Counted from the stretch's first letter, positions 1-9,486 are shown. The stretch is DNA of 41,455 bases from Clostridiales bacterium (GCA_031264755.1 JAISDO010000014.1:1-41455); one strand, 5' to 3'. Notes: a model not told the origin generated them from the sequence alone. Numbers and translations are program-made.

Positions 1-446
1 GTCACTTGTATAGTGTTTTGTATATGTTTGATTAGTATAAGTATAAAGTATGTTTTTGGCAATAGTAGTGGCAATGGCAAGTTTGTAGAAGTTCAGTCAA
101 TAAGTTTGAGTGACAGGAGGCATTTTCAGTCTTTTGGTATAAAGGATGGCAAAGAGGTTGATGTGGGTCCAAACGATTACGGTAGTAAAGATAAAGGCAA
201 ATTGTACTACACTAGTTATTGTTATGTAGCCAATTATACAATGATTAGAATTGTATATTTTACTAATCTAAGTACTGGAGTAAGAAAAGACATAATAGAG
301 GAAAAAGTAGAAGAAGTAAGTACAATAAGTTTGTTCAACAAGTAATTTTGTATAATGTCAATTATATCAACAGTAGTGGCAAGTCAGCCTTGTATCACAA
401 GTCAACCAATCCCAATGTGTGTATGCGGGGTGTGTATGAGGAATAA
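1..446 (+). pseudogene. 3' part of a possible surface protein, cut by the window edge and probably frameshifted
   Basis: The frame that starts at base 1 is open through the window edge and stops with TAA at 343-345. It begins with a hydrophobic stretch (about residues 1-16) and continues as a polar, Ser/Gly/Asn-rich sequence with no family I recognise. A second frame, shifted by one base, stays open across that stop and runs to TAA at 444-446. It reads as plausible protein, including NYINSSGKSALYHKSTNP and then VCMRGVYEE. That tail resembles the end of DUF6273-type surface domains (vNSSG...GVRPaL), a similarity judged by eye. A single indel near 335-345 would join the two frames. It could be a decayed paralogue of the large surface protein at 22600, or two unrelated fragments. 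Confidence is low because the start lies outside the window. Confidence 0.3.
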
Positions 447-596
447 TGTAGATAACATGCCTAAGATAGATAGAGTATCAAGACTAAATCAAAATAGGCA
501 TCTATTGTGGACTACAGTTGCTAGTTAGGACTATACTTGAGTTGAGAGTATATTGGATCAATTTGACAATTAGAGTATTTTGTCTATGTGTGTTGG

Positions 597-625
597 TTGC
601 AATAATCTGCAACATGTGATATACT
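597..625 (+). promoter_or_regulatory. Promoter of pgi
   Basis: TTGCAA (597-602), a 17-base spacer and TATACT (620-625). The expected transcription start near 632 leaves a leader of only about 6 bases before the ATG at 638, with no Shine-Dalgarno sequence. Confidence 0.5.
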
Positions 626-637
626 CAACCATATAGT

Positions 638-2032
638 ATGTTGAAAGTAGATTTTAATAATATGACGAGTGATGCTATTGGCGATCTTCATGGTATTGAT
701 ATAATCAATAGTGTTGCCAAAGATGGGGTATTGTTGCAGAATGCATTTGATACCGTACACAATAGCAAAGGTAGTGATTGGCAAGAGTGGATGAAGATGC
801 CACATGCTAGCAAAGATAGTATAGACGAGATACTTGGTTATGCTAATTCTATTAGGCAACATGCACATGACCTAGTAGTCTTTGGCATAGGTGGTTCGGC
901 GTTGGGTGTACAGTCTGTAGCTACCGCACTTACTCATTTGAGATACAATAGTTTGCCGTATTCGGTGCGTCAAGCTCCACGTTTGCATATAGAAGACAAT
1001 ATTGACCCTAATAGGTTTGGGTCAATGCTAGATATAATAGACTTGGACAAAACCCATTTTATAGTTACTACCAAGAGTGGCAACACTAGTGAGACTCTTG
1101 CACAGTTTTTGTGTATATATGATTTGTTGATTGGCAAGTTGGGCAGAGCTAAGGCTGTCAATGCTATCACAGTTATTACTACATTTGGCAAAGGCGACTT
1201 GTACGAAGTGGCAAAGTCACAGGGGTTTAGGATGTATGATGTCCCTAAGGGGGTAGGTGGGCGTTTTAGCGTACTTAGTACTGTGGGGCTTGTTGCATTA
1301 GCTGCTGTAGGTATAGATATTGTAGGACTATTGCAAGGTGCCAAAGATATGCAGGATAGGTGCTTTGTGAATGATGTATATGCCAACCCTGCTTTGATGA
1401 CGGCGTATTTGCAGGTGCTAAACATTCGCAAAGGCAAGAATATAGGTGTGTTGATGCCGTATGCGGACAATCTCAAGTATATTGCGGATTTTTATGCTCA
1501 GTTGTGGGCTGAGAGCTTGGGCAAAGCGGTAGACAAGGATGGCAAAACTGTCAATGTAGGACAGACTCCTGTCAAATCATTGGGTGTAACTGATCAACAC
1601 AGTATGGTGCAACTCTTCAACGAAGGACCTCATGACAAGGTCATAACATTTGTGACAATTGAGGAGTTTGGCAATACTGTCAATATCCCCAAGGTTGAAG
1701 GTGTCAATATGGGCGAGTTTTTGAGTGGTCATACACTCAACGAATTGTTGAATGCCGAACGCATAGCGACAGAATATGCAATAACCAATACCAACAAGCC
1801 CAATTACAACATAATATTGGGCAAGTGTGATGCCTATACAGTAGGCGAATTGTTGGCATACTTGATGATGCAGACGGCTTTTGCAGGAGCTATGCTCAAT
1901 ATAGATACTTACAATCAACCGGGTGTAGAGCAAGGCAAGGTAGCTACTTTTGCTATGCTAGGTCGCAAAGGATACGAAGAGACTAGGCAAGCTATACAGT
2001 CTGTACACAAGGATCCCAGATTGATAATTTAG
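638..2032 (+). CDS. pgi: Glucose-6-phosphate isomerase
   Basis: Interconverts glucose 6-phosphate and fructose 6-phosphate in cytoplasmic glycolysis. The 464-residue length is close to that of the Bacillota PGI subfamily (about 450). Family landmarks are present: a GIGGSALG loop at residues 83-90, the phosphate-binding SGNTSET at 147-153, a VGGRFSVLS segment around 200-210, and the C-terminal PGVEQGK signature around 428-434. The ATG at 638 has no purine-rich Shine-Dalgarno sequence; the nearest promoter would give a leader of about 6 bases, so initiation may be nearly leaderless. The gene sits 97 bases upstream of a 6-phospho-beta-glucosidase whose product, glucose 6-phosphate, is its substrate, which suggests linked use of beta-glucosides. 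The identification is secure; co-transcription is inferred. Confidence 0.96.
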   Translation: MLKVDFNNMTSDAIGDLHGIDIINSVAKDGVLLQNAFDTVHNSKGSDWQEWMKMPHASKDSIDEILGYANSIRQHAHDLVVFGIGGSALGVQSVATALTHLRYNSLPYSVRQAPRLHIEDNIDPNRFGSMLDIIDLDKTHFIVTTKSGNTSETLAQFLCIYDLLIGKLGRAKAVNAITVITTFGKGDLYEVAKSQGFRMYDVPKGVGGRFSVLSTVGLVALAAVGIDIVGLLQGAKDMQDRCFVNDVYANPALMTAYLQVLNIRKGKNIGVLMPYADNLKYIADFYAQLWAESLGKAVDKDGKTVNVGQTPVKSLGVTDQHSMVQLFNEGPHDKVITFVTIEEFGNTVNIPKVEGVNMGEFLSGHTLNELLNAERIATEYAITNTNKPNYNIILGKCDAYTVGELLAYLMMQTAFAGAMLNIDTYNQPGVEQGKVATFAMLGRKGYEETRQAIQSVHKDPRLII

Positions 2033-2093
2033 AATTAGTATATAGTTGTGGCTACGCATATCATTAATGAGCTTATGCAATTGTTGTAAATAG

Positions 2094-3560
<1,467 letters not shown>

Positions 3561-3650
3561 ACAAATTGCGATATGCAAGTATATGTGATTGTCCTTTGTA
3601 AATGTTGTGGCAAGTTGTTTTTGTGAATTGACTGAGTCGGTCACAATCAA

Positions 3651-3689
3651 AAATAAAGAGAGTATCTTACATAGGTACTCTCTTTATTT
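3651..3689. terminator. Bidirectional intrinsic terminator between bglA and nusG
   Basis: A perfect 14-bp stem (3651-3664 with 3676-3689) has an 11-base loop. It is preceded by an A run and followed by a T run, so it can work on both strands for the convergent genes. Confidence 0.9.
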
Positions 3690-3723
3690 TTTGTAATTTG
3701 TATATCGTCAATTACGATTTGAT

Positions 3724-4371
3724 TTAGATTCGTTCTAGCTGATTGAGAGATATTTCTACTTCGGTCAATCGTCCAAACATATCAACTTTGACTTTGGCTT
3801 TGCCCTGAGACAAGTTGATGCTAGATACGACGCAATCACTACCTTCAAAACTACCCGATACAATCAAGACACGATCCCCTTCTTTGATATCTGTGTCCAC
3901 GATAGGTTGATCATCCAATCCCATGCGACGTATCTCGTCTTCACTAAGAGGTAGTGGTCTACCCAAAGGTCCAACAAATCCTGTTACACCACGTGTTTTG
4001 GTTATCATATGCCACATAGAATTGTTGTATTCCATCTTGATAAACACATAAGTAGGAAACTTGCGTCGTTTGACTAATTTGCGTTTGCCGTTTTTTTCTT
4101 CAAATACTTCTTCGTCTGGTATTTTGATTTCTATCAATCTTGATTGTAGATTGTTCTTCTCAAAGACGGTCTCCAAATTGACTTTGACCATATTCTCATA
4201 TCCGCTATATGTGTGTAGGATATACCAATGAGGCGTATCTTTGGTAGCTAATATTTGTGTATTGTCAGTAGCTGCCATAGGTTGGACAGTAGACAACTCG
4301 TCATCAGCTATCAATCCATCTACATTGAGAGAGCCATGTGTATCCAATTGCATGTTGTGTTGATTATCCAT
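3724..4371 (-). CDS. nusG: Transcription termination/antitermination protein NusG
   Basis: Binds RNA polymerase and modulates elongation, pausing and termination. The NGN domain starts at HWYILHTYSGYE (residues 48-59) and includes FPTYVFIKM and TRGVTGFVG. The KOW domain begins at EGDRVLIVSGSFEG (about 164-177). The first 47 residues are an acidic, Gln/Asp-rich extension not usual in Bacillota NusG. AAGGAG lies 8 bases before the ATG, which supports the long start. It is the last gene of a minus-strand rpmG-secE-nusG unit, 18 bases after secE, and ends at a strong terminator rather than continuing into rplK-rplA as in most bacteria. A Rho-like gene lies about 2.2 kb away, which is notable because NusG is a Rho partner in other bacteria. 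Confidence 0.96.
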   Translation of the reverse strand: MDNQHNMQLDTHGSLNVDGLIADDELSTVQPMAATDNTQILATKDTPHWYILHTYSGYENMVKVNLETVFEKNNLQSRLIEIKIPDEEVFEEKNGKRKLVKRRKFPTYVFIKMEYNNSMWHMITKTRGVTGFVGPLGRPLPLSEDEIRRMGLDDQPIVDTDIKEGDRVLIVSGSFEGSDCVVSSINLSQGKAKVKVDMFGRLTEVEISLNQLERI

Positions 4372-4389
4372 ATTAAACTCTCCTTAAAT

Positions 4390-4611
4390 TTAGGTAGAAC
4401 TAAAGCCAGTCAACATGCGATAAAGGAATCCTAGCAGACCATCAATACCTATCAAAGCTATCAAGAAGAACAAAACCACAGCCAAGACTATGCCGGTGGA
4501 CTTGATGACTGTCTTAAAACTAGGCCAAGATACTTTTTTGAGCTCGCTCAAAGTCTCTTTGATGCGTGTCCAAATGGACTTACGCTCTAATTTGGCGTTT
4601 GGTTGTGCCAT
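4390..4611 (-). CDS. secE: Protein translocase subunit SecE
   Basis: A 73-residue single-span SecE of the Bacillota type. It has a basic amphipathic N-terminal half containing the conserved KKVSWPSFKTVIKST segment and one transmembrane helix around residues 37-60. It clamps SecY in the SecYEG channel. Its ATG directly follows the rpmG stop codon, with no base between them. AAGGAG, nine bases upstream and inside the end of rpmG, serves as its ribosome binding site, so the two genes are translationally linked. Confidence 0.95.
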   Translation of the reverse strand: MAQPNAKLERKSIWTRIKETLSELKKVSWPSFKTVIKSTGIVLAVVLFFLIALIGIDGLLGFLYRMLTGFSST

Positions 4612-4761
4612 CTACTTGGTCTCCTTGTGTGATGTGTGTTTTTTGCAAAACCTACAGAACTTGCTGAGTTCAATGCGGTCAGGATCATTCTTTTTGTTCT
4701 TAAAATTGTCATAATTGCGTTGTTTACACTCAATACAAGCCAATGTGATTTTTGTCCTCAT
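4612..4761 (-). CDS. rpmG: 50S ribosomal protein L33
   Basis: A 49-residue protein, read here by translating the minus strand. It begins [17 protein letters not shown] and ends [15 protein letters not shown]. Two CxxC pairs (CIEC and CRFC) mark the zinc-binding form of L33. GGAG lies about 11 bases upstream of the ATG, and a good promoter lies about 35 bases upstream. The order rpmG-secE-nusG is the standard bacterial arrangement, which strengthens the call for such a short gene. Confidence 0.93.
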   Translation of the reverse strand: MRTKITLACIECKQRNYDNFKNKKNDPDRIELSKFCRFCKKHTSHKETK

Positions 4762-4795
4762 TATAGTCTACTCCAATATAAATACCTTAGACTTG

Positions 4796-4825
4796 AGTAT
4801 ATCACAAGCAAACTACCAATGTCAA
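4796..4825 (-). promoter_or_regulatory. Promoter of rpmG-secE-nusG
   Basis: On the minus strand: TTGACA (4825-4820), an 18-base spacer and TATACT (4801-4796). The expected start near 4789 gives a leader of about 28 bases. Confidence 0.65.
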
Positions 4826-4986
4826 ACAAACTATTGTCAAATATTGTGCACATAATATGCAAATAGACCTAATAGTTGCTATTTGTTGTGATTGCGACTT
4901 GGTCGTTGTTGTTGTGTTTTTGTCTTGTATTATGTCTAATGGTATTTAATCAAGATTGACCTTATTTGTATTTTGATGCAAATATA

Positions 4987-5015
4987 TTGACAATCATTGT
5001 AATTGTGTGTACAAT
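4987..5015 (+). promoter_or_regulatory. Promoter of the metallo-beta-lactamase-fold gene
   Basis: TTGACA (4987-4992), exactly 17 bases, then TACAAT (5010-5015). The expected start near 5022 gives a leader of about 160 bases. The 423-base gap 4762-5184 holds this promoter, the divergent rpmG promoter and the hairpin at 5088. Confidence 0.7.
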
Positions 5016-5087
5016 ATGATATGTTTTTGATACAAATTTGTCAAAACATGTAGATTGTTGTGACGGTGGATTTGCAATTTGGGCACT

Positions 5088-5116
5088 CCTAACATTTGGG
5101 CATTCCAAATATTAGG
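5088..5116 (+). promoter_or_regulatory. Hairpin in the leader of the 5185 gene
   Basis: An inverted repeat (5088-5099 with 5105-5116) pairs 11 of 12 bases around a 5-base loop. It overlaps a direct repeat ATTTGGGCAYTCC present twice (starting near 5078 and 5094). It lies inside the predicted leader, about 70 bases before the start codon. There is no T run after it, so it is not an obvious terminator. It could be an operator or an RNA structure. Confidence 0.4.
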
Positions 5117-5184
5117 AAAAGTCCATTGTAATCTTTGATTGTTCACTTTAATTCTTGAAGCATTTTATTAAGGCTTAATGGTTT

Positions 5185-6411
5185 ATGCTAATTAGTACAA
5201 AGCCTCAATCTAAGTATAAGATTGTTATGAGTTGTAGTGTAGTATTGTGTATACTTGTGTCAATGATGCTAATTACACTGTTTTGGCAAGATGATCTCAA
5301 TGCTGCATTGCACTTGCGTCAATACAATAATGTACTAGTAGATGTGTCTAGTGATAGCAAAGTTGTCGTGCATTATGTAGATGTAGGGCAAGGTGATGCT
5401 ATCATAATTAGAATGAGTGATGGCAAAACTGTCTTGATAGATACAGGACCTGCTAGTAGTGCACATATACTAATAGATTATATACAAGCCAATTTGGGAT
5501 CCAAAGTAGGTTTTGAGTACTTTGATTACATAGTCATTAGTACAGCATTGCACAATCGTGTGGGTGGATTGCCTTATTTGGCTAGATATATATCAAGTGA
5601 TACTACTATATTTAGACCAAATGTAGCTGCGATCAATCCCAATGACCCAAGCTATATTGACCCTGGTCTGTGGCAATTGGAGACAAATTCGTTCATTACA
5701 CATAGTTCAGCGTCTTATAGGCAAGCGTTGCGGACTATGTATATGTCTCAAGCGACAATAATTGTCAATAGCAATACGGCACATTTTGTAATATCTAATG
5801 ACACAAATGTACAAACTATACTTAGTATAGTACCATTTGGTGATAGAAGACTATTGGGTAGTGATTTTGTCACAGGCAACAGTAGCCCTATTATATTATT
5901 GGAATATGGTGTCAATAGATGGATATTCTCTGGTGCTGCTAATAGTGTTGTAGAGCGGATGTTTGTGGATGTATACAAGCCCATTTATGGCAATAGCATT
6001 GATGCCAAAGTGATACTATTGGGCAATAATGGTGCAAATAGTGCTATGTCTAGAGAGTTTTTGGATTTTTTGATTGATCCTATTGATGCTAGTCAAGTGG
6101 TCGTAATACTCAGTATGAGTGTACACAATTCGCATACTCATCCTAATAGAGATATGTTGCAACGTGTCTACGATAGTGGTGTGTTGCAACACAATATCAA
6201 GAGCACAGCTTTTTTGGGGCACATTGTTGTATATGCTAATGCTCATGATAATATAGCTACAGTGACAATATCACATACAGGATATAACAATTCTAGACCT
6301 TATTGGATATGGTGGCATGAGATAGTGCTAATTGTCACAGTTGGTACTATGATAGCATTTGGTGTGTGTACCTTATGTTTGATTAGACGAGTTAAGTTGT
6401 TGGAGCTATAG
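5185..6411 (+). CDS. Membrane-anchored ComEC-like metallo-beta-lactamase fold protein without metal ligands
   Basis: A 408-residue protein with an N-terminal membrane helix (about 12-34), an extracytoplasmic ComEC/Rec2-type metallo-beta-lactamase fold (about 60-355) and a second membrane helix (about 374-397). Fold landmarks are clear: VDVGQGDA at 65-72, LIDTG at 84-88, and a late HP motif at 319-320. The metal ligands of the family are gone. The HxHxDH position reads STALHNRVGGL (119-129), the usual TGD aspartate is A251 in IFSGAA, and the HHGS motif reads NNGANS (281-286). It is therefore probably a non-catalytic binding or scaffolding protein. There is no DNA-channel (Competence) domain, so it is not ComEC itself. 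AAGG 11 bases upstream is a weak ribosome binding site. The function is unknown. Confidence 0.7.
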   Translation: MLISTKPQSKYKIVMSCSVVLCILVSMMLITLFWQDDLNAALHLRQYNNVLVDVSSDSKVVVHYVDVGQGDAIIIRMSDGKTVLIDTGPASSAHILIDYIQANLGSKVGFEYFDYIVISTALHNRVGGLPYLARYISSDTTIFRPNVAAINPNDPSYIDPGLWQLETNSFITHSSASYRQALRTMYMSQATIIVNSNTAHFVISNDTNVQTILSIVPFGDRRLLGSDFVTGNSSPIILLEYGVNRWIFSGAANSVVERMFVDVYKPIYGNSIDAKVILLGNNGANSAMSREFLDFLIDPIDASQVVVILSMSVHNSHTHPNRDMLQRVYDSGVLQHNIKSTAFLGHIVVYANAHDNIATVTISHTGYNNSRPYWIWWHEIVLIVTVGTMIAFGVCTLCLIRRVKLLEL

Positions 6412-6450
6412 ATGTTTTACAACTTGATTGTGCAATATTTGATTGTCAAT

Positions 6451-6479
6451 TTGACAGCCAAAATCTTGATAACTATACA
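6451..6479 (+). promoter_or_regulatory. Promoter of the Rho-like gene
   Basis: TTGACA (6451-6456), 17 bases, TATACA (6474-6479). The predicted leader is about 135 bases, ending in the Shine-Dalgarno sequence AGAGAGGA before the ATG at 6621. Confidence 0.65.
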
Positions 6480-6620
6480 AAACTGCTATTTATTCGGTTG
6501 TTGATCTTCTATATTTGACTTCCGAAGTAATAATATACAAAAGCTAAAAAGTAAGTGCTACTACCAAATCAATACAATAGTAGGGCAACTTGCTGTATTT
6601 ATTTTTAAGAGAGGATTTTT

Positions 6621-7541
6621 ATGAATTATACAGAGAACGAATTGTACAGTATGGGTCTGTTCCAATTGAGAGATATTGGCAAAGAGATACATATCAAAGG
6701 TGTCACTAACAAGAACAAAATGGAGCTTATTGAGAGCATTCTTAGCAAGCAAAATAGAGATAGTAGATATAAAGACTATGGAACTATCGGTCCAATAACA
6801 GTGAATGAACCAACAACAATATCAATGTCTCCAAACAAATACCTTCATGATAGGTTGCAAGTCTTCAAAGTGACACACGACAAGCTCAAATATGAAGAAG
6901 GTTTCTGTATTATTGATAGTCCTGACGATAATTTGAGCAAAGTTTGTGACATAGAAGGTAATGCGACTGATATAATATTGCCCAACTATATAGTGCACAA
7001 GTTTGGATTGAGAGATGGGCAGTATATTGAGTTTGCAGTAGCACCATATATAGACAAGAGATTTGTATATGATATTAGTCCTACCAAAGTGTCTGTGGGC
7101 ATTGCCAATGACGCTCCCGATATTACTGTCCTCAAAGTAGACAAAGTATGGAGTTATATTGAGCAGAATGCTAAGGGTGTCAACAATATAATAATATTGC
7201 CTATTGCAACTCAGTTCGAACAGAATTGGCTCAGAAGCAATAACATAAATAGTATTAGTTGTACTATAGACGAATTGCAAGATAGACGGAATGTATTTGA
7301 CAAGTTGCTTATCAATATGCTGCTTGTCAAATGCAAAAAAAATGCAAAGCACATCAATGTTATAGTTAATTTGGACAAGCTATACTTGGCTTTAAGTTCA
7401 TTTTATGACAATAATAAGGCATTTATTAAGCTAATCAATCTCGTATCTAGTGCAGTCAAGTTTGTCAATGGTGGTGAGTTGTCAGTCATAGCTCTTACCA
7501 TAGATGAACAATTGGCATCACGTATAGAATCATATCTATAA
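6621..7541 (+). CDS. Rho-like RNA-binding protein with a degenerate ATPase domain
   Basis: The 306-residue protein follows the layout of termination factor Rho. Residues 5-44 match the Rho_N helical domain (LRDIG...KMELIESIL). Residues 91-160 match the Rho cold-shock RNA-binding domain, including a PDD segment and LPNYIVHKFGLRDGQYIEF, the counterpart of Rho's VSPSQIRRFxLRTGD. Residues 188-295 still align by eye with part of Rho's RecA-like core: INVIVNLDKLYLALSSFY against the VVILLDSITRLARAYN strand, and FVNGGELSVIALTI against the EEGGSLTIIATAL strand. The P-loop GxxxxGKT and the C-terminal half are missing, against about 420 or more residues for Rho, so ATP-driven translocation is not expected. 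It has its own promoter, ribosome binding site and terminator, and the frame is intact, so this looks like a maintained paralogue rather than debris. The role may be RNA binding or modulation of Rho/NusG. Confidence 0.7.
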   Translation: MNYTENELYSMGLFQLRDIGKEIHIKGVTNKNKMELIESILSKQNRDSRYKDYGTIGPITVNEPTTISMSPNKYLHDRLQVFKVTHDKLKYEEGFCIIDSPDDNLSKVCDIEGNATDIILPNYIVHKFGLRDGQYIEFAVAPYIDKRFVYDISPTKVSVGIANDAPDITVLKVDKVWSYIEQNAKGVNNIIILPIATQFEQNWLRSNNINSISCTIDELQDRRNVFDKLLINMLLVKCKKNAKHINVIVNLDKLYLALSSFYDNNKAFIKLINLVSSAVKFVNGGELSVIALTIDEQLASRIESYL

Positions 7542-7571
7542 TATCAATTAATTGCCAATTAGATTGTTGGT

Positions 7572-7611
7572 CAAAAGAATGTAGTCACATGATTGTGACT
7601 ACATTCTTTTG
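7572..7611. terminator. Strong hairpin between two convergent genes
   Basis: A perfect 18-bp stem (7572-7589 with 7594-7611) with a 4-base loop. There is no clear T run outside the stem, but the position between convergent ends (7541 and 7736) fits a bidirectional terminator. Confidence 0.75.
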
Positions 7612-7735
7612 ATATAAATAATAAATTATATTAAAATTGTTAATAATATTTGAGTATAATGTACTTAAAAAAATATTAGACTAATATAATACAAAGTAAC
7701 ACTGCTCGTTAATCACAATGTTGAGTTGTATTGTT

Positions 7736-8161
7736 TTAGGTATGTTTGACACATTTGAGATCTAGTCTATTGTGAGATGGCGAATCTCCTACCAATTGTA
7801 GAGTGTAATCCAACCTAAGATCCAAATTGTTGTCTGTGTTGCTATACTGGATACTATGTGTCAATATAGACATAGGTATTTCGCCGTATTTTGTCTTGAT
7901 AACAGAGTTGGTCTTGAGATCTTGTTGCAATATCATTGTGTACACTTCAGTATCAAATCTGCTCACACTTATCATATCTGGACTTATGCCAATTCGCATC
8001 TTTGAGCTATTGTCGTTGTTGCAAAAGTCTATAAATATAGTACTGTCATCTTGGGTTATTGTACCTTCAACAGTTAGGTCTACAACACTATCATATTGAT
8101 TGTCTTGCATTGTTGTCATGATTATTGTTGCGTTGTATGTATTGTCGTCTAGTTTGATCAT
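7736..8161 (-). CDS. DUF1934 family protein (calycin-like beta-barrel)
   Basis: A 141-residue protein made almost entirely of beta-strand patterns. The DUF1934/YwiB landmarks are recognisable: VDLTVEGTI near the N-terminus, a central MISVSRFDTEVYTMIL strand pair, KTKYGEIPMSILTHSIQY (the family's yGe..igilT), and a final LDLRLDYTLQL strand. The family is cytoplasmic and functionally uncharacterised. The ATG at 8161 is preferred. The frame extends to a TTG at 8185 with no ribosome binding site, but a GGGAG 17 bases upstream of 8161 is farther than ideal, so the start is uncertain. It has its own minus-strand promoter at 8218-8247. Confidence 0.7.
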   Translation of the reverse strand: MIKLDDNTYNATIIMTTMQDNQYDSVVDLTVEGTITQDDSTIFIDFCNNDNSSKMRIGISPDMISVSRFDTEVYTMILQQDLKTNSVIKTKYGEIPMSILTHSIQYSNTDNNLDLRLDYTLQLVGDSPSHNRLDLKCVKHT

Positions 8162-8217
8162 ATGTATTGTAGTATTTGCTCCCAATATGAATGCTGTGCA
8201 ATAGTGTCACAATATAT

Positions 8218-8247
8218 ATTATACAAGATAGTTGCGTATTGCTACAA
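8218..8247 (-). promoter_or_regulatory. Promoter of the DUF1934 gene
   Basis: Minus strand TTGTAG (8247-8242), 18 bases, TATAAT (8223-8218). The expected start is near 8211. Confidence 0.55.
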
Positions 8248-8416
8248 CCAATTCAAGCAAGTGTAGTGCAAAAGTATGTTGGCTATTACAGTCTGATGTT
8301 GATTTTTTGTACATTTATATTGATTAATTGTGATTGGATTGATATATAATATAAATGTATAAATGATTAACATTTGTCTCGTATTAGCTAGCAATATTAA
8401 TAATATGTTAAAATTA

Positions 8417-8445
8417 TTTGACAAAAATAATCATATATGCTATAA
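8417..8445 (+). promoter_or_regulatory. Consensus promoter upstream of spoVT
   Basis: TTGACA (8417-8422), exactly 17 bases, TATAAT (8440-8445): a full sigma-A consensus. The expected start is near 8452. Confidence 0.7.
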
Positions 8446-8770
8446 TAACACACATATTGACATAAGTCAACGCTTGCGTCAGACAAGTTGTGAATACCTT
8501 TTGTATTGATTGTGCTTGTTGAGTTTGATACGAATTGCTAAATATGTATCATTTAATGTGACTAGTGTATGATTGTGGTCATTGTATTTTGGTCGATGAT
8601 GGTGTTGTGTAATTTGTCTATATGATGCTATAGCAGCTGTTGATGGTAAATATTTGGTGCAATATACTTATCTCTTGGTTTGGACGTGATGTGGTGCAAC
8701 ACGTTTGGGTAGTCAATCTACATTGATTGGATCTAGTCAAAAAAATAAAAAATAGTTGGAGCTTTGGTGT
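8446..8770 (+). other. Long untranslated leader or small RNA region before spoVT
   Basis: About 320 bases follow a full-consensus promoter before the spoVT start. I see only short inverted repeats (a TTGAC/GTCAA pair near 8458-8470 and a GATAC/GTATC pair near 8528-8551) and no convincing reading frame or known riboswitch core. It may be a spoVT leader or carry a separate small RNA. Confidence 0.3.
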
Positions 8771-9265
8771 ATGAAAAATACTGGTATAGTTAGAAGGATT
8801 GACGAGCTTGGGCGTATTGTTATCCCTATGGAGTATCGTAAGATGCATAGGATTAATATTGGTGATCCTATGGAGATTTTGGCGACCGAAAAGGGCGAAA
8901 TAATGCTAAAAAAGATCGGTCTAGAGTCTGAGTACATAAACAATGCTAGCATTGTTATTGATAGCATGTTTGAGCCTTTTGCTATCCTTGCGAGTGATGG
9001 ATTACGTTGGCGTGTAGGTGCTGGTCCTTATAAGGACAAATATATAGATAAGGTAATCAACCAAAAAGCAGTATCTTCTATAGCAACCAAAAAAGTCATA
9101 ATAGACAAGGACGAAAATGGTCTAGATATATTGTTGCAACCTGTAATAGGTATAGATAGTTATGGTGTACTAATGGCTATCAGCGACAATACCTTTGAGG
9201 ATAGCCAAAAGCAAATGATGCAAATGATAAGCAATCTAATAGTCAGATTGACAGAACGTTTCTAG
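8771..9265 (+). CDS. spoVT: Stage V sporulation protein T, AbrB-family regulator
   Basis: SpoVT regulates late forespore genes in spore formers. This 164-residue protein has an N-terminal AbrB swapped-hairpin DNA-binding domain (about residues 1-50, with TGIVRRIDELGRIVIPMEYR and the GDPMEI strand) followed by a GAF-like domain, as in SpoVT and unlike the shorter AbrB or Abh. I chose the ATG at 8771 because GGAG lies 10 bases upstream. The longer TTG start at 8756 begins inside that ribosome binding site. No sigma-G-like promoter was recognised, but a full sigma-A consensus lies far upstream. The gene ends in a weak 6-bp hairpin (9335-9353), and the main terminator may be the one at 9468-9504. 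Confidence 0.9.
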   Translation: MKNTGIVRRIDELGRIVIPMEYRKMHRINIGDPMEILATEKGEIMLKKIGLESEYINNASIVIDSMFEPFAILASDGLRWRVGAGPYKDKYIDKVINQKAVSSIATKKVIIDKDENGLDILLQPVIGIDSYGVLMAISDNTFEDSQKQMMQMISNLIVRLTERF

Positions 9266-9457
9266 TGTATTGTAGCAACTATATACAAACAACACCAATG
9301 TAGTCAATCATTGAAGTAGTTTGATAATATAGATATGCTGATATGGGCAGCATTTGGGGTTGCTAATTATTTGCCAATAGTTCGCCTATGTTGCATGAGC
9401 TAATCTGTCTAATATTTTTCATCAATCTTATCCAACAACTATAATTTATTGTACAGT

Positions 9458-9486
9458 TTGACATTACAAAACTCTCATGATACAAT
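9458..9486 (+). promoter_or_regulatory. Consensus promoter giving a leaderless phosphoesterase mRNA
   Basis: TTGACA (9458-9463), exactly 17 bases, TACAAT (9481-9486). The start codon ATG is at 9494, seven bases after the -10 box, so transcription should begin at or next to the A of the ATG. There is no Shine-Dalgarno sequence. Confidence 0.7.

Noticed and set aside
970..1476. Long antisense open frame inside pgi
   Set aside because: A shadow of the pgi codon pattern, with no start signal or domain. The same holds for the other long antisense frames in the window.
4762..5184. tRNA-Trp or another RNA gene near rpmG-secE, as in some Firmicutes
   Set aside because: No cloverleaf or CCA-type end was found; only promoters and a hairpin are visible.
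8162..8185. TTG start for the DUF1934 gene at 8185
   Set aside because: No ribosome binding site; the extra eight residues are not part of the family. The start remains uncertain.
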